NCBI GenBank assembly: GCA_947503365.1 | Contig: CANNDT010000105.1 | Span: 1 to 15,283, forward strand | Direction of reading: 5' to 3' | From: CANNDT01 sp945876205 | GTDB taxonomy: Bacteria; Acidobacteriota; Vicinamibacteria; Vicinamibacterales; UBA2999 | Length of the DNA: 15,283 nt | Program-made: the position numbers and the translations under genes | Notes under the pieces: model-generated | The model's database searches: none | The model's input: only the letters and a program-made list of their open reading frames with translations | What the model was told of the DNA's origin: nothing | In this document: positions 14,684-15,283 of the stretch, piece by piece | Numbering within the stretch: position 1 is the stretch's first letter | Layout: each line of letters begins with the position of its first letter

Positions 14684-15283
14684 GTGAAAAGACTGCTCTT
14701 TGCGTTGACGATGGTGGTGGGAGTGGCGTTGTCGCTGGTGGCGCAGACGTCACAGGGTCTGCCCGGGCCCACGGGACAGGTGGGCTATATCTTCGTGGGC
14801 AGCCCGGTCGTGCCCGAGTCCGAAGCGAACAGCCAGCCGGTACCGCGACTGCCGGACGGCAAGGTCGACCTGACCGGCCCGTGGGTCGGCGGCGGATCCA
14901 ACGCCGACATCGAGAAAGAGGGCGGCCTCCAGCCCGGCGAGCTGCCGCTGCTGCCGTGGGCGCGCGAGCTCCGCGGCAACCGCAGGGAAGAGCAGGAACC
15001 GTACACCATCTGCCTGCCGATGGGCGTGCCGCGCGTCAATCCGTACCCGTGGAAGTTTGCGATGAGCTACACGTCGAAGGGGCTGTCGCACATCTACCTG
15101 CTGCACGAGACCGGCGACGCGGGCGCGCATCGCGTGATCTACATGGACGGGCGTGGCCATCCCGACGGCCTGATTCCGTCGTGGTGGGGACACTCGATCG
15201 GCCGGTGGGAAGGCGACACGCTGGTGGTCGACACCGTCGGCTACAACGAGAAGTTCTGGATCGACAGCCGCGGCACGCCGCAC
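14684..15283 (+). CDS. Exported protein of unknown function, WWG-x-S-x-GRW family (copy 2, partial at right edge)
   Basis: GTG 14684 lies two bases after the iorB stop and the frame stays open for 200 codons to the window edge. Residues 1-20 are a signal peptide (KRLLFALTMVVGVALSLVA). Motifs match copy 1 in order: GPW (65-67), CLPMGVPRV (110-118), YMDGR (153-157), SWWGHSIGRW (166-175), VVDTVGYNEKFWID (181-194) and GTPH (197-200). The C-terminal third is missing. Co-transcription with the molybdenum hydroxylase suggests that this family serves periplasmic oxidoreductases, or shares their promoter type, but no function can be stated. The region around 75-150 differs strongly from copy 1, so the two are divergent paralogues. 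Confidence 0.85.
   Translation, partial: MKRLLFALTMVVGVALSLVAQTSQGLPGPTGQVGYIFVGSPVVPESEANSQPVPRLPDGKVDLTGPWVGGGSNADIEKEGGLQPGELPLLPWARELRGNRREEQEPYTICLPMGVPRVNPYPWKFAMSYTSKGLSHIYLLHETGDAGAHRVIYMDGRGHPDGLIPSWWGHSIGRWEGDTLVVDTVGYNEKFWIDSRGTPH

Noticed and set aside
12333..14753. An 806-residue open frame on the minus strand opposite the molybdenum hydroxylase gene
   Set aside because: It is rich in Arg, His and Asp with no recognisable domain, typical of antisense frames in GC-rich genes. The plus strand encodes a clear IorB-like protein over the same bases.

Overview
This is a GC-rich, densely packed bacterial chromosomal window with no RNA genes, mobile elements or CRISPR arrays that I can see. 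The mix of a DUF5916 outer-membrane protein, DUF6152 proteins, two members of an unnamed exported family with a WWG-x-S-x-GRW core, an O/P-type porin and many signal peptides suggests a Gram-negative environmental bacterium. Acidobacteriota (Vicinamibacteria-like) is my best guess, but this is inferred from gene content and not proven.

Left edge (1-1140): a DUF5916/CBM9-like protein on the minus strand, cut by the window edge, diverges from the next block across a 50-base gap. Block 2 (1141-5986, plus): an exported NHL beta-propeller gene is followed one base later by pcaH, pcaG, pcaB and a pcaD-pcaC fusion (pcaL). These four genes turn protocatechuate into 3-oxoadipate. All junctions are 1-nt gaps or overlaps, so it reads as one operon. 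The later steps (pcaIJ, pcaF) and a regulator are not in the window. A long inverted repeat lies at the 3' end.

Block 3 (5987-8202, plus): a 207-base spacer with a repeated motif, then a small exported lytic transglycosylase. After it comes a near-consensus sigma70 promoter driving a DUF6152 gene, translationally coupled to an exported protein of unknown function. Block 4 (8217-11799): a secreted metallophosphoesterase on the minus strand diverges from a porin O/P gene coupled by a 4-base overlap to a CotH-type kinase gene. Block 5 (11847-15283, plus): a second promoter of the same design as the one before DUF6152, then the two-subunit IorAB-like molybdenum hydroxylase (2Fe-2S subunit and Tat-type molybdopterin subunit). 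A second member of the unknown family follows and is cut by the right edge.

Taken together the window encodes aromatic-acid catabolism in the cytoplasm and a set of exported oxidoreductase, porin, kinase, phosphatase and unknown proteins in the envelope. No stretch over 300 bases lacks a gene; the largest gaps are 5987-6193, 9150-9286 and 11800-11916.
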